This document shows, piece after piece, positions 1-13,604 of a DNA stretch of 64,000 bases (the first letter of the stretch is position 1; each line of letters begins with the position of its first letter). A program made the position numbers and the translations under genes. The DNA is from Notamacropus eugenii (lineage: Eukaryota > Chordata > Mammalia > Diprotodontia > Macropodidae), in NCBI RefSeq assembly GCF_028372415.1, contig NC_092877.1:248305010-248369009 (forward strand), written 5' to 3'. The notes under the pieces were generated by a model. That model did not search any database, was not told where the DNA came from, and saw only the letters and a program-made list of their open reading frames with translations.

Positions 1-1260
1 TGGGGTAAATACCTGCTAAATAAACTGTGTAAATGCATGTTATTTAATATTCGTGTTTCCCCAAGGTTAAAATTACTGCTCTGTTCTTAGTAGGTCTTTA
101 ATAAATGCTTAAGTTCAATAAAGTCATTTAGACATAATATCAGCATAAATATTATGCACTATATGAACTGTTAGATTCTCTAAATTGAGGAGACATATGC
201 CAATTTTGCTATATTGGTTAGGGACAGCTTTGCTAAAGGAGGATTAGAGTGGTAAGTGGAATAAGAAGGGGAGAAGACAGTGAAGACAATGCCGTCATCA
301 GAGAGGAGAAACATCATATTGTATTCTAGTATCTCAACATTACTTTTATGTGAGGAAAGAGAAATTATATTAAAGGCTGAAGACAGGAAATTCAGTGGGA
401 ATACGTAATGACAGAATTCGTGGTGAACAAATCCACCATGAATGACATGGTAGTGGTATATTGAAAGTCTTATGGGATCAATTTCTTACAAGTCTGACAA
501 CTGTGCTAAAAGATTTTTTCTAAATCATGAATGGCATTATGAATAAAAACGCAATCAAAAGACCATTGAAAACTGCTAACCAAAATGTCTACTTTTTCAG
601 GTCTTTAAATTCCTTAAAAGAATGATATAGCCATATTTTGAGGATAACCTTGATGGATATATGTCAAGGAAACAAATATATAATTCTGTACAACACAAAC
701 TATCCTTACAAATGTGTCCTTGATTGGAAGGGGGCAGAGAATAAAAGATGATAATTTGCTTACTATTAAAAAAAATAGTCCTATTAAAGAAATATGTAGA
801 CTCTCATAGATTTCATTATATCTTAAACTGATACGAGATTCCATGGTAATTATTATACTCAGTAAAATTGTTAGATTATCCACATCAAATGAAACATGAT
901 GCACGAAGATCCCTTAAACTAGTGTAAAGTCCAGGTCAAGAAACTCCAAATGCTTCCTTGTCTGGAAAAAAAATGTGCTAATTTCATCAAATCCAAAGAT
1001 CCTATAGAAACTTGAAAACTAATTACACTGCAACTTAAAAAAGATCAAACTAAGAAAAGAAAAAAAAATATGTGAATGAATAATATTTATTGTCCAGACT
1101 ATGATGGGAAGTGGAGAGAAGAGATTATTGAGTTAATTTTTTAAACAGAAATTTTGAATGGATAATGAGTGAGGTCAAGAATTTAATAGGAAAGAAGCTA
1201 AATTGAATTTGGAAAATTATGCAAAATTTCGGAAATTATCCCAAATTTCTTCATTAAATT
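1..1260. other. Intergenic DNA, no gene recognised
   Basis: AT-rich sequence with only short chance reading frames. Around 85-125 the bases resemble the 'aggt..ttaataaatgctt' ending typical of old L2 or CORE-SINE remnants. Nothing else is recognisable up to the target site of L1 copy A at 1261. Confidence 0.5.
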
Positions 1261-2324
1261 TCTGTATTATCAGGGGCAGAAACAAGATGGCAGAATGAGA
1301 GCCACTAGCCACCTAAGCTGTTAGACAAACTCCTTCCAATACCTCTAAAAAATAGAATCTGACCAGATTTTGGAAGGGCAAAACCCAATGGGAGACAGAC
1401 TGTGGAAGATTCATAGCCCAGGAAAGAATGAAAGGTCAACAGGAAGGATCTATTACACAGGGTTGTATCAGCATGTCCCCACCGAGGCAGGGCCAAGAAG
1501 GAACCACCAGTTGGTCTGAGGCAGCGATCTGCACTGTGGAATCTTGGACATATCAGCCCAAGTTGAGAATCTAGCAGAACCAAGCGAGTGAGAGCCATGA
1601 AGCCCCAGGTTTCTGCAGCAGCTTCTCCTGAGACTACCAACCTGCAAATTAAATGTCTATAAGTCTCCTACTTGAATTTTCAGAAAGCAAGATGGCAGAG
1701 TGATTGGTAAATGATCTCCCCCTCCCCTTGTGAAATTTGAAAGAACCATAAAATATTTCCTCAGAAAAATCCTGGAACAGTGGGATCAGACAAATAGGAA
1801 AACAGTATCCTAGCCCATTAGGCATGGAAAATCACAAAAGGGGATCACTCTTGCTATAGCTGAAGGGGACCAGTATGGAATTGGATCTATCCCAGAAAGC
1901 TTCACCTCAGCAAAGTGGGAGGAGATACTGAGCCCCAGAGGTTGGAGCCCCCAACTGACAACACCAGGACCCTAGGGGTGACTCAGCATACCAGAGGAAT
2001 GGAGCAGACACTAGCACAGTAGAGATCACCAACCACTGAGGTTGCATATGTTCTACCTCAGCAGAGGAGACCTGTTGTAGCCAGACCACCTCTCACTTAA
2101 CACAGCTAGCTCTAGGACAACTCTGCAGAAACCCAGAAAGACATCACTTGGCCTCTACTTTCTTCCACTAGCCAGCTCAGCACCAGGTAAGCTGCAGCAT
2201 TTTAGATTCTAGCTGAAAGAACCAGAGGCCACAACAAAGAAAGCCTCAATTTAAAGACACAAGAGAGCTGCTTGTGGCCTAGAAGCAGAGCTCTACTTTA
2301 AAAGCTAGGAAAAGGGTGAGCACC

Positions 2325-3466
2325 ATCATCAAGAGTAACAGCCAAAGCAGAAAACATAAGACCATAGAATGTTTCTATGGGGACAAGGACCAAAACATAT
2401 ATACTAAAGAGGTCAACATTGACACTGTAATCCCATATGAAACTTCAGAAGGGAATATGAACTACTATGAAGCACAAAGAGCACTCTTGGAGGAGCTGAA
2501 AAAAGGATTTTAAAAGCCAAATTACAGAAAAAGAACAAAAACTGATCAATGATTTTAAAAATGTGAAAAAAATAATTCACTCAAGAGAACAGTTCCTTAA
2601 AAAGGAAAATTTTAAAAATGGAAAAGGAAGCACAAAACCTAATTGGGAAAACTAGACAAATGGAAAAGAAACACAAAACCTAACTAGGGAATTTGGAGAA
2701 ATTGAAAAGTAAGTACAAAAACTAACTGGAGAAAATAACTCCTTAAAAGGTATAATTGGACAGATGGAAAAGGAGATAAAAAAAGTTAACATGAAGAAAA
2801 CAGTGTGTTAAAAATTAGAATTGGACAAGTAAAAACTAATGACCCGTTGAGATATCAGGAATCAGTCCAACTGAATCTGAAGAATGAAAACATAGAAGAA
2901 AATGTAAAATATCTCATTGGAAAAACAACTGACTTGGAAAATCAATCCAGGAGAGAAAAATCTAAGAATTATTGGTCTACTGGAAAGTCACGATCAACAA
3001 AAGACCCTGGATAATGTTTTCCAAGAAATCTTCAATGAAAACTGTCCAGAAATCCTGAATCCAGAGGGGGAAATCATCATCGAAAGAATTCAATGTTCAC
3101 CTCCCAAAGACTCTCGAAAAGTAAAAACAACAAGGAATATCATGGCCAAATTCCTGAACTAATAAATGAAGGAGAAAATACTATAGGAAAGCCAGAAAAG
3201 AACCATTCAAATATCGAGGAGCTATAGTCAGGATCACACAGGACCTTGTAGCTTCTATATTAAAAGACTGAATGAATTGGAAAATGATATTCCATAAGAC
3301 AAAGGAGCTGGGACTAAAACCAAGTACCAATCACCAAGAAATACTGATCACAATATTTCAGACAAGGAGATGGACATGAAATGAAATAGGGGATTTCCAG
3401 ACCTTACTGAAGAAAAGGCAAGAACTCAATAGAAAATTCGATCTTCAAACACAATCCTCAAGATAG
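2325..3466 (+). pseudogene. L1 ORF1 remnant (copy A)
   Basis: Aligns by eye along its whole length with the intact ORF1 at 48090. The start codon context has lost its ATG (atcatc instead of atcatg). Coiled-coil units (MEKEAQNLIGK type) and an RRM/C-terminal region (open piece 2917-3162, ending near NIMAKFLN) are recognisable, but several in-frame stops and frameshifts break it. The product would have been the L1 RNA-binding chaperone. It is non-functional. Confidence 0.9.
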
Positions 3467-4046
3467 GCATAAAAAGGTAAGCAGGGGCAAAAAACTTCTT
3501 ATTCAATATATGCATATTGTTTACATCCCTATAAGGGAAGATGAAATTTGTTAATCTTGAGAACTATATATTTATCAGGATATATAAATGGACACATATA
3601 GATAGACGAAGCGGGTATAAAGTAAATGCTGTGAAGAGAAAAATATAGTTTAAGGGTGGAAAGGAATTACAACAACAGATATGAAAAGGAAGATGCAGAA
3701 AATACTAGTTTACATCACAGGAAGAGGAAAAAAATATATTACAGTAGAGAGAAAGAAGAGAGGGAGATGAGAATTGTTTGATATATATTCTCATCTGATT
3801 TGGTTCAAGGAGGGAACAACAAACTTAATGAAGTATATAAATCTAATTAACTCTATAGGCCATAGGAAGGGAAGGGAGACAGAAAAGAGAGGGGAGGCTG
3901 TAAGGGAGGGAAGAAGTAGTGAGGGGAAAAGGGAGTAAAAAGGAGAAGGACTCAAAGAAGGAAGGTCGAAAATTAAAACACTGTTGTGGAGGAGAAGAGA
4001 GAAGGGAGAACTAAAAGCCCAAAGAGGGTAAAGAGGATGGAGGGAA

Positions 4047-7000
4047 AGAAACAGATGATCACATAACTGTTAATGTGAATGGGTGAACTCTCCCATAAAA
4101 TGGAAATGGATAACGAAATTAATTTAAAAAAACATAATCCAACAGAATGTGGTTAACAAGAAACGTATTTGAAGCAGGTATACACGCAGGGTAAAGGTAA
4201 AATGTTGCAGCAGTATGTATTGTGCTTCATCTGATATAAAAAAGCAGGGGTAGCTATTATAATCTCAGAAAAAGCAGAAGCAGAAATAGGTCGAATCAAA
4301 AGAGATATGGAAGGAAACTATATCCTGCTAAAAGACCGCATTGACACCGAAGCAATATCATTGCTAAACCTATATGCTGCAAGAGGTTTAGCATCCAAAT
4401 TCTTGAAGAAGAAGATAAGAGAGTTACAAGAAGAAACAGAGAACAAAATTATTCTAGTGGGGGACCTCAACCTCCCCTTTTCTGAACTTGATAAATCTAA
4501 CCTCAAAATAAACAACAAAGAAGTTAAGGAGGTGAATAAAACTCTGGAGAAGCAAGTTATGATAAATCACTGGAGAAAACTGAATGGCGATAGTAAGGAA
4601 TGTACTTTTTTTTTTCTGAGCAGTACACGGCACATATACAAAAACTGACCACGTAATAGGGCATAAAACCTCACAATCCAGTGCATAAAGGTAGATATAG
4701 AGAAGGCATCCTTCTCAGATCATAATGTAATAAAAATTATATGTAATAAAAGGCGATGGAAAGATACACCAAAAATTAATTGGAAACAAAATAAAACAAT
4801 GCTAACAAATGCGTGGGTTAAACAACAAATCATGGAAACATCAACGACTTCATTCAACAGAATGTCAGTAATGATACACCCTACCAAATCCTATAGGATA
4901 GTGCAAAAGCAGTTCTTAGGTGAAGATTTATGCCTCTGAATGCCTACATGAATAAAATAGAGAAAGATGTGAACAATGAATTGGGTATGCAGCTGAAGAA
5001 GCTAGAAGAAGAGCAAATTGAAAATCGCCAAGTAAATACCAAATTAGAAATACTGCAAACCAAAGGAGAGATTAATAAAATTGAAATCATGAAAACTAAT
5101 GAACTAATAAATAAACGTAAGAGTTGGTTTTAAGAGAAAAGAATAAAATTGATAAACCTTTGGTCAATTTGATTAAAAGAAAGAAAGAAGAAAATCAAAT
5201 TATCAATATCCAAAGTGTAAAGGGTGAGGAGGAAATTAAAGCAATAATTAGAAATTAATTTGCCAAACTGTATACCCATAAAATCGACAATATAAATGAG
5301 ATGGATGATTATTCTAAAAAAAATTAAATTTCCTAGATTCACAGAAGTGGAAGTTGAGTACTTGACCCCATCTCACAGAAAGAAATTGAACATGCCATCA
5401 ATGAACCCCCTAGGAAAAAGTCTCCAGGGCCGAATGAATTCAGAAGTGAATTCTATGAAACATTTGAGGAGCAGTTAATTCCAATACGGTATAGACTGTT
5501 TGGGAAAATTGGGTAAGAAGGAGTCTTCCCAAAATCTTTATATATATACAAATATGATATACAAATATCATTTTGATACCTAGACCAGGAAGAGCCAAAA
5601 CAAGAGAAAGAAAATTATAGGCCGATTTCTCTAGTGAATACAGATGCAATAATTTTAAATAAGATTTTAGCAAAAAGAATACAGTAACTTATCATGAAAA
5701 CAATACATTATGATCAGGTAGCATATATACCACTTTTAATATTAGGAATACTATAAGCGTTATTGAACATATCACCGACAAAATTAACAAAAGACATGAT
5801 TGTTTTAATAGGTGCAGAAAATTTTTTTGACAGAATATAACGCCCATTCCTATTGAAAACAATGGAGAACACAGGAATAAATGGAACTTTCCATAAACTA
5901 ATAAGGAGTATTTACCTGAAACCATCAGAAGGCATTTTATGCATTGTGGGATGCATTTCTAATAAGAGCAGACTTAAAATAAAGATGTCCATTATCATCA
6001 CTATTATTCAATATGGCACTAGAAATGTTAGCTGTACTGGTAAGAGACGAAAAAAAAATTTAAGGAATTAGAATAGGCAAAGAACAAACTAAATTATCAT
6101 TCTGTGTAGATGATGTGATTATATACTTAGAGAATCCCAGAGAATCAAGTAAAAACTACTTGAAATAAAAAACAACTTTGGTAAAGTTGCAGGTTACAAA
6201 ATAAACCCATGCAAATTTTCTGCATTTCTAGATATTAGTAACTGTTAGTCGTGAGGGCTTCTGGAAAATTACATCGAAATTTGATTGCTGGGGAAGTTCA
6301 TCAATATTGCACGTTAATTTCATGATGGCATGTTTGCCCAGTTTCTGGATGGACAAAGCTCTCTTGCTTTCCCAGTCACCAATAGAGTGAAACATAACTG
6401 TGAAGCCAACATCAAAGTGGAACGAGTGTTGGTGCACCATTGTCTGTTTGCAGATGATTGTACACTCAATGCAGCCTCAGAAGTTGAGATACAAGAAAGT
6501 ATGGATCAATTCTCTGCTGCCTGTGCTTACTTTGGCCTAAGAATTAACACCAAAGGAAAAAAATGCACAGGTGCTCCATCAGCCACCACCACAGCATCCA
6601 TATGTGGAACAATCTGTTACAACAAATGGAGAAATTTTGAATGTTGTGGATAAGTACACTTACTTTGGTAGTGCACTTTCCAGGAATGTACACATTGACA
6701 ATAAGTTTGATGCATGCATTGCCAGAGTTAGCTCAGTGTTTGGAAGGCTCAGAAGAAAGATTTGGGAGAGAAGAGGTATTAGACTGACTACCAAACTGAA
6801 GGTCTACAGAGTTGATATGCTGACCTCATTGTTATCTGCTTGTGAAATATGGACAGTCTACCTGCACCATGGCAGGAAACTGAATTGCTTCCATTTGAAC
6901 TGTGTTAGGAAGATTCTTAGGATCACCTGGAAGCATAAGGTACCAGACACTAAAGTCCTTGCTTGAGCTGAAATGCCAAGTATTCAAACTATTCTTCAGA

Positions 7001-9016
7001 GAGTGCAACTCTGGTGGGCTGACCACGTTGTTCAAATGAAAAAATGTATGCTTGCAAGAAAGACTTTTATGGAGAACTTGCGTGGGGCAGGCCATCACAT
7101 GGCGGCCAGAAGAAACAATACAAGAGCACTCTCAAGGTCTGTCTGAAGAACTTTGGATTTAACTGTGCAACATGGGAGACACTGGCACAGGAAGGCTCAA
7201 CATGGCATGCCCACATAAGAAAAGGTGCTGTGCTCTTTGAGGAAAGCAGAATTGAGACAGCACAAAGTAAATGGAGGATGTGCAAATTTGGGATATCCAC
7301 ACCAAATATTCATACCGACTATCTGTGCCCAACCTGTGGTACTGTTTTGATCAGCCACAGTCAGACACACTGCAGTCATTTTGGTCCTCTTGGAAGACGA
7401 AGGACATCGACCAACCAACCATATTAGTAACAAAGCTCAAAAGTAAGAGATAGAAAGAGAAACCCCATTTAAATCTAGGGTAAACATTATAAAATATGTG
7501 GGAGTCTACCTACCAAAACAAACCCAGGGACTATATGAACACAATTACAAAACACTTCTCGCACATATAAAGTCATGTCTAAGTAAATGGAAAAAACATC
7601 AATTGCGTGTGGGTAGGCAGAGCCAATATAACAAAAATGACAATTCTACCTAAATTATTTGCTTATTTGGTGCCATATAAATCAAACTATCAGATAATTA
7701 TTTTCTAGAGCTAGAAAAAATAATATCAAAATTTATCTGGAGGAAGAAAAGGTCCATAACATCAAGGGAACTAATGAAGAGAAATGCTAGGAAATTGGCC
7801 CAGCTCTAGCAGATCTCAAATTGTATTACAAAGCAGCAAGTATCAAAATCACTTGGTACTGACAAAGAAACAGAGGGCTAGACAAGTGGAATAGGTTAGG
7901 TACTCAAGATGCTGTAGTCAATGAATCTTGCAATCCACTCTTTGATAAAGTCAAGGGTCCAAGCTTCTGGGATAGGAACTCACTGTTTGACAAAAATAGC
8001 TGAGAAAACTGGATAGCAGTGTGGCCAAAACTGGCCATAGACCAATGTCTGACACCATACATGAGAATAGAGTCCAAATGGGTCCATGATCTAGATATGA
8101 AGATTGATATTTTAAGCATATTAGTGTAGGAAGGAATAGTGTATTTATCATATATATGGAGAAAGGAAAAATGTTTTGACTAAACAAGAGATAAAAAACA
8201 TTCTGAAGTGCAAAATGATAATTTAGATCACATTAAATTGAAAAGTTTTTACACAAATAAACCCAATGCAGCTAAGGTTAGGAGGAAAGCAGAAAACTGG
8301 GAAAGAATTTTTGCAACTAGTGTCGGTGATAAAGGCCTCATTTCTAAAATATATAGAGAACTGAGTAAAATTTCCAAGAATGCAAGTCATTCTCCAGTTG
8401 ATAAATGGTTAAAGGATACGAATAAGAAGTTTTCAGAGGAAGAAATTAAAGCTATCTATAATCATATGAACAAAATTTACTATTCATTAGAGGAATGCAA
8501 ATCAAAGGAACTCTGACATATTGCATCACATCTATCAGATTGACTAACATGACAAAACAGAAAGATAATAAATGTTGGAAAAGTTGTGAGAGAGTTGGAA
8601 CACCATTTCATTGCTGATGGAGCCGTTAGTTGATCCAGCCATTCTGGAGAGCAATTTGGAAATATGCCCAAAGGGCTACAAAAATGTACATACCCTTTGA
8701 CCAGGCAATATCGCTTCTATGTCTGTATCCTCAAGAGATCATACAAATGGGAAAGAGTCCCACATGTACAAAAATATTTACAGCAGCTCTTTTGGTGGTA
8801 GGAAAAAACTGGAAATCAAAGGGATACCTATCAATTGGAGAATGGCTGAATAATTTGTGGTATATGAATATAATGGATTACTAGATTGTGCTATAAGAAA
8901 TGATGAATAGGATGACTTCAGAGAGTCCTGGAAAGACTTATATGAATTGATGCTGAGTGAACCAGGAGAACTTTGTACACAACAACCACGGTGTGTGAAG
9001 AATTTTTCTGGTAGAC
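4047..9016 (+). pseudogene. L1 ORF2 remnant (copy A), split by an RTE insertion
   Basis: Degenerate endonuclease/reverse transcriptase gene. The endonuclease start (NVNG-type stretch near 4072), a [17 protein letters not shown] segment (around 4461), the RT region (5390-6240) and the C-terminal segment (7440-9016) all match the intact ORF2 of copy C in order. Numerous stops and frameshifts interrupt it. The reading frame is interrupted at 6243-7420 by a foreign RTE LINE, after which it resumes at the same L1 position. It cannot encode a working protein. Confidence 0.92.
6243..7420 (+). mobile_element. 5'-truncated RTE-type LINE inserted in L1 copy A
   Basis: Foreign block inside L1 ORF2, flanked by a perfect 11-bp repeat atattagtaac (6232-6242 and 7421-7431). 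Three overlapping frames (6330-6653, 6571-6966, 7044-7427) encode the end of a reverse transcriptase unlike that of L1: CLFADDCTLNAASEVEIQES (the FADD active-site motif), then NVVDKYTYFGSALSRNVHID, WERRGIRLTTKLKVYR, and a tail with LCPTCG resembling the C-terminal zinc-finger-like segment of many animal RTE-clade elements. The catalytic N-terminal two thirds are missing, which is normal 5' truncation. Frameshifts near 6560 and a stop near 6964 make it dead. The RT block before FADD is also shortened. The end is a short ccaaccaacc repeat rather than poly(A), as expected for RTE. Clade assignment is from remembered motifs. Confidence 0.85.
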
Positions 9017-9399
9017 TTAGTACTACATTGCAATACAAGGACTTTAAAAATTCCCAATGGTCTCTTGAGGCAAAATGCCTTCCAAATCCAGAGAAAGAAG
9101 CATAGAATTCGATCAAAGAATAAAGAAGACCATTTGCTTTTGTATTATCTTTTGTTTTATGATTTCTCCCATTCACTTTAACTCTTCTATGCAACATGAC
9201 TAAAGTGAAAAAGTATTTAATAGAAATGTATATGTAAAACCTATCTAAAATCTTATGCCATCTCAGGGAGGAAGTGGGAAGGTAGGGGAGAAGGAGGCAT
9301 AGGGAGAGGAAATAAATCGAAGATGTATGAAAATGATTACAGAACACTGAAAACAAATGAAACTATTTTTAAAAAATGAATTCAAAAATCTGTATTATC

Positions 9400-10240
9400 T
9401 ATCTTTGTGACAGTGATGATGATCCATCACTTCATGGAATGTCTACACAAAAATGATCACAGATTTCTTCAAATAATGGAATATGTATTTAAATGAAGGC
9501 ACAGAAGGCACAGTTGATAGCAGTATATTTGTAGGGACATAGCAAAGAAGCAATATAAATTTTAAAAAGAATTGCCTTTCTCTGCACAAACAGCAAAATA
9601 CAAAAAAAGGGAAAGATGTATTACACAAATCTTGCTTTATTATGAGGTTTTGTGTGCAAAGCAAATAGCTGAATAGTTCAGCTAGATATGGTGTAATCAA
9701 TGATTTTCTTTGAATTCAGCAGTATGTACCATTAAAAAAATCAGGCATATCAGTCTGTATTAAGATTTCACTTTGATTTGCACATATATAACTATGAGTT
9801 AGTTGTTCTAATATGTCTTTCGAATGAGAACTACTCTTTTAAGGAGTAAAAGTATTTTCAGACTCTCACTGAGGGAAAGTTAAAATTTTCAATAATGAAC
9901 AGAGCACTAAATGCCTTGGTTCTACTTCTGGGGAATGTCGTGGGACACCAAGTCATGTTCTCTTTCATTTTACTTTGTGCCACTATATGAAGTAATTATG
10001 AGTTAAATTGAAAGTACAACTTCAATTAAAGGTCCCCTGCTGGAATCATCAACTTTATGACTCACCTTATCCGCTAAATGTCTTTATTACTTGTTTTCCT
10101 CATTAATTCCATTAAATCTATAACATTGTGATATAAAGTACCACTTGAAATAAGGTTAGCACTTTTTAATTAGCAGATTTTGATGATATCTTTCCTTTTT
10201 TGTCTCCTATTATTCTCTCCCTATTTCTCTTCCTTACCTC
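9400..10240. other. Unique AT-rich DNA, nothing recognised
   Basis: No open frame, RNA gene or repeat that I can name lies between the L1 copy A target site and the old antisense LINE that follows. Confidence 0.4.
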
Positions 10241-10249
10241 CTAGAAAGG

Positions 10250-12300
10250 CACCTTTTAACAAAGAATTTACATAGAGAAAGAAAAAGAATGGTGAAAAAA
10301 CCAGTAAAGCAAATCACCATATCAAAAATACTTGACATATGTAATGATTCACATTTCTGTACCTGTACCTCCACAAATGTTGGGACAATTTTCATCTTTA
10401 ATCACTTCTTGGTGACCAATCTTGTACATTATAACTCCACAACATTGTCCATTTCCATTGTTTTAGTCATTATGCATATTGTTTTTTCTTCTGCTTACTT
10501 TATATTAGTTCGTTATAAGCTTTTCCATGTTTCATTGTATTAATCATGTTCACTGTTTCATAAATCAAAGTGATAATCCATTAAATTTGTGCGTCATAAC
10601 TTTTTTCAGTCATTCACTAGTTGATAGCCATAGTCATATTTCTAGGTGTTTTCAGTTCCAAATATTGCTGCTACAAATATTTTGGTGTATATGGAGGCTT
10701 TGTTTTTGTCAATAATCTTTTTAACAGATTTTCCTAGAAGCAGAATATCTAAATGAAAATATATGAACATTTTAATCCTTTAGTTTAAATAATGTCATAT
10801 TTCTATCTAGAGAGAATACACTAATGATTCATTAGTGTGTGACTCACTTTGCACAAACATCTGATACTCAGTATTGCCACGGTTTGTCATCTTTTCAGAT
10901 CTACTGAGTGTGGCATGCAACCTTTGAGTTGTATTGATTTACATTTTTTTTTCAATTTTTAGTTATTTGTAACATTATTTCATATTGTGAACAGTTTGAA
11001 TTATTCTTTTGAGAATCGTTTGTTCATAACATTTTGTTACAAATATGAGTTTAGTGTTTCTAATTGTTCCTTCTTTCTGCCCCACTGATCTACTTTTCTG
11101 TTTTTAACCATTTCCATAAGATCTTAAGGATTGCTACTTTAAAATATAATTTATTTCCTAGAAGAACGATTCCTTCTTCATTCATACATTTTCTTAATTA
11201 TTGTCTTTGCCGTCTGAGTATTTTTGTCCCTGTAAATGACTGTTAAAAAATTCACAGCTCTGCAAGGCATTCATTTTTTACTTTCATTGGTATAGAATTA
11301 AATCTACAATTTCATTTTGGTGGTATTTGTTTTAATATTGTCATGGCTCAATTTTTAAAACTCAATTATATAAATTCTATTTGATTCTTTATTTCTATGT
11401 GAGTACTTTGCAGTTTTATTTTAATTGGTATTATAAGTGTTTAATAGACTGATTCATAAACATTATATTTTTGAGTCATTGTGAATGAAATTTCCCTTTC
11501 TATAATTGCCTATTTAATTTTGGCATTATTAGGTAGAAATGTATTTGACTTTTACAGTTTTATTTTGTAGCCAGTCATATTGCCAAAATATTTTTCTTAG
11601 GTTGTTTTTGTTTGTTTGTTTGTTTTTTACTCATTTCCTCATTGTTTTTGTTGTTGTTTTAGGTAAATAATCTCGCCATCAAGGAAAAGTAAATATTTTG
11701 TCTCTTACTGGCCTGTTTTCTTTACTTCAATTTCTGTATCTTGTATTATTATTGATAACATGTATAGAAATATTTAAGATAACAGAAAGAACTTGTTTTG
11801 ATCCTCTATATCCTGACAAATTTTCTACTGCTTCTCAATTGCTTAAGATACTTTCTTTTAATTTTAGATTAATCTGTTCATCATTATAAATAATTACCTT
11901 TCCACAGAGTTTTATGCAAATTAATTTTATGTAATTGTACCTCTTTAAAAGCTTTTTTCTATAACTTTTGACATAATCATGTCATTTTGTATGGATTTGT
12001 ACTTAAGTTTAATTTTGTTAATTGCTGTTTTCTAATATTAAAGAATTATTGTATTCTCTACATAAATCCAACTTGAACATTGTTGCTTGTTTGTTTTTGA
12101 TAAGTTGCTCTGAGTTTGGGTGGAAAATTTCTTTTGAAAATTAAAGAATTAGGACTATAAAAGTAATATAGTTAGTAAAATACTTGTACAGGACGATTTT
12201 TTTTTGTATTTAATTTGTGTTATGAATGTTATTTTTTAATTGGTTTTAATTCACTTGTCTGTCTGTCTAGACCAAAAGTCTTTGTCTTTGTTACCTCCTG
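10250..12300 (-). mobile_element. Old antisense L1-type LINE remnant
   Basis: T-rich plus strand with phrases typical of the antisense 3' half of marsupial L1: 'cagtcattcactagttgata', then 'gctgctacaaatattttggtg' (antisense of the ORF2 tail with its ATAGCAGC motif), followed by a long T-rich stretch resembling antisense ORF2. It is strongly diverged with no open frame, and both edges are uncertain. It is much older than copies A-D. Confidence 0.5.
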
Positions 12301-12720
12301 TCTATTTTAAAGAAAATTTGCTTATTTAAGCTATATGTATGTTGTTCTTTCTTGGAAGGGGACACATTGACCATTGTGCTACTAAGGTTAGGCAAGATAT
12401 CTCCAAATAGTTTTTTCCATTAATTACTAATTACTTGAATAATGCAAATTGGATAATTCTATTTGGATGACTTATTTTCGAGATTATGAAGCAAAGTTAA
12501 TGGTACATTATCAAACACACTGCAGAAAAACATTAACACATTCCAGCATGCACATATCTTCTCAATGAATTGAGGATAGAAAAACATCTAAAGACATAGT
12601 AAATGAAGAGGCAAATATTAATATCCATTTTATTTATTTCTTTTATGTTTATTTGAATGAAAAACAAGGTTGTTATATAATACATAAGATACAAAAAATC
12701 TGTGTAGTCAGTAGTGCACA

Positions 12721-12890
12721 TGATATCCTCATTTTACAAATAAGGAAACACACTCAGAAATAAATTAGCTTGCTCCTTGTCATGCAGTTAATTGGTGTCA
12801 TAGAACTAGATATGATTCAAAATCATGTTTCTGGACTCCAAGTCTTGCGGACTTCCCACAGTATTTTGCTGCTTCTTTAATAACAAAATG
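12721..12890 (-). repeat. MIR/CORE-SINE remnant
   Basis: The plus strand reads as the usual antisense MIR: a 'cattttacaaataaggaaac' stretch, then a 'gcttgctccttgtcatgcag' stretch and 'ctggactccaagtct', ending near 'tttgctgcttct'. It is a non-coding SINE relic. Confidence 0.7.
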
Positions 12891-12959
12891 CTTAATTTAT
12901 TTTTTAAAGTATTTTGAAACTAGGATAGTCATAAAATTTTACTAGCCCAGAGTTCGAGG

Positions 12960-13145
12960 CTTTCTTGGGTGACATAGGTTCCTGAGACCACAGATTTTAA
13001 GTCAGAAGGAAATATGAAAATCATGTAGCCCAATTATCATTTCAAGATCTGAATAGATTAAGTGGCTTGCCTAAGGACAGTTAAGAACTAAGCGTTAGAG
13101 TCAAGAATTGAATTCAGGTCCTATGAACTCAAGTTCACCTACTCA
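12960..13145 (-). repeat. MIR-type SINE remnant
   Basis: Contains 'catgtagcccaattatcatt', 'aagtggcttgcctaaggaca' and 'aattgaattcaggtcctatg', which correspond in order to the antisense MIR core and tRNA-like parts. Confidence 0.6.
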
Positions 13146-13578
13146 AACAGGAACATTCCTGTGGGGTGGGCATAAAGCTAAAGCTTAAGAAAAACATTAT
13201 TAATACGGGAAAATTTACTCCCTCTAAAAGCATCTTTTTTTTCGTTTTCAACAACTTCAATTGTTCATAAGTTCTTGTAACATCTCAGTACTTCTAAATA
13301 ACATCTAGTTCTGGCCTCTGATACTGAATGTTTTAGGAATAATTAATCTTGCACTTGAAAACTCCTCACATATAGGAATACATCAATAATGCCCAGTGAT
13401 TTTTTTTTTATTTTTGTCTAGGCTAACTCTTCAACTCTTCTTCAGATAACATAATAAACATATTCCAGACTCTGCCATTCTGACAGCCCTCCTCATCAGT
13501 ATTATAAAATGTTTGGCAAGATGTAGATTACCTTATATAAGAAATATTTTTGACAATGCCATTTATCAATTTTACAGA

Positions 13579-13602
13579 ATATATATATATATATATATAT
13601 AC
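13579..13602. repeat. (TA)n microsatellite
   Basis: Uninterrupted TA dinucleotide run of about 24 bases, followed by AT-rich DNA. Confidence 0.95.
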
Positions 13603-13604
13603 TT

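Larger units (their letters stand above)
1272..9388 (+). mobile_element. L1 LINE, copy A: full-length but decayed
   Basis: A complete L1 in plus orientation. The 5' end is a 'ggggcag...caagatggcag' start at 1272. The order is 5'UTR to about 2315, ORF1 remnant, a purine-rich spacer (about 3470-4045), ORF2 remnant and a short 3'UTR ending in an A-rich tail. The 11-bp direct repeat tctgtattatc flanks it at 1261-1271 and 9389-9399, which is the hallmark of target-primed reverse transcription. Both ORFs carry many stops and frameshifts. It is longer than intact copy C (8.1 against 6.9 kb) because a 1.18-kb RTE element sits inside ORF2. The G-rich 3'UTR tract of copy C is eroded here (about 9254-9310). 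Confidence 0.93.

Noticed and set aside
8778..9356. 192-codon minus-strand frame
   Set aside because: It is the antisense of the L1 copy A ORF2 tail and 3'UTR, running past the end of the element's coding region, with low-complexity hydrophobic content.
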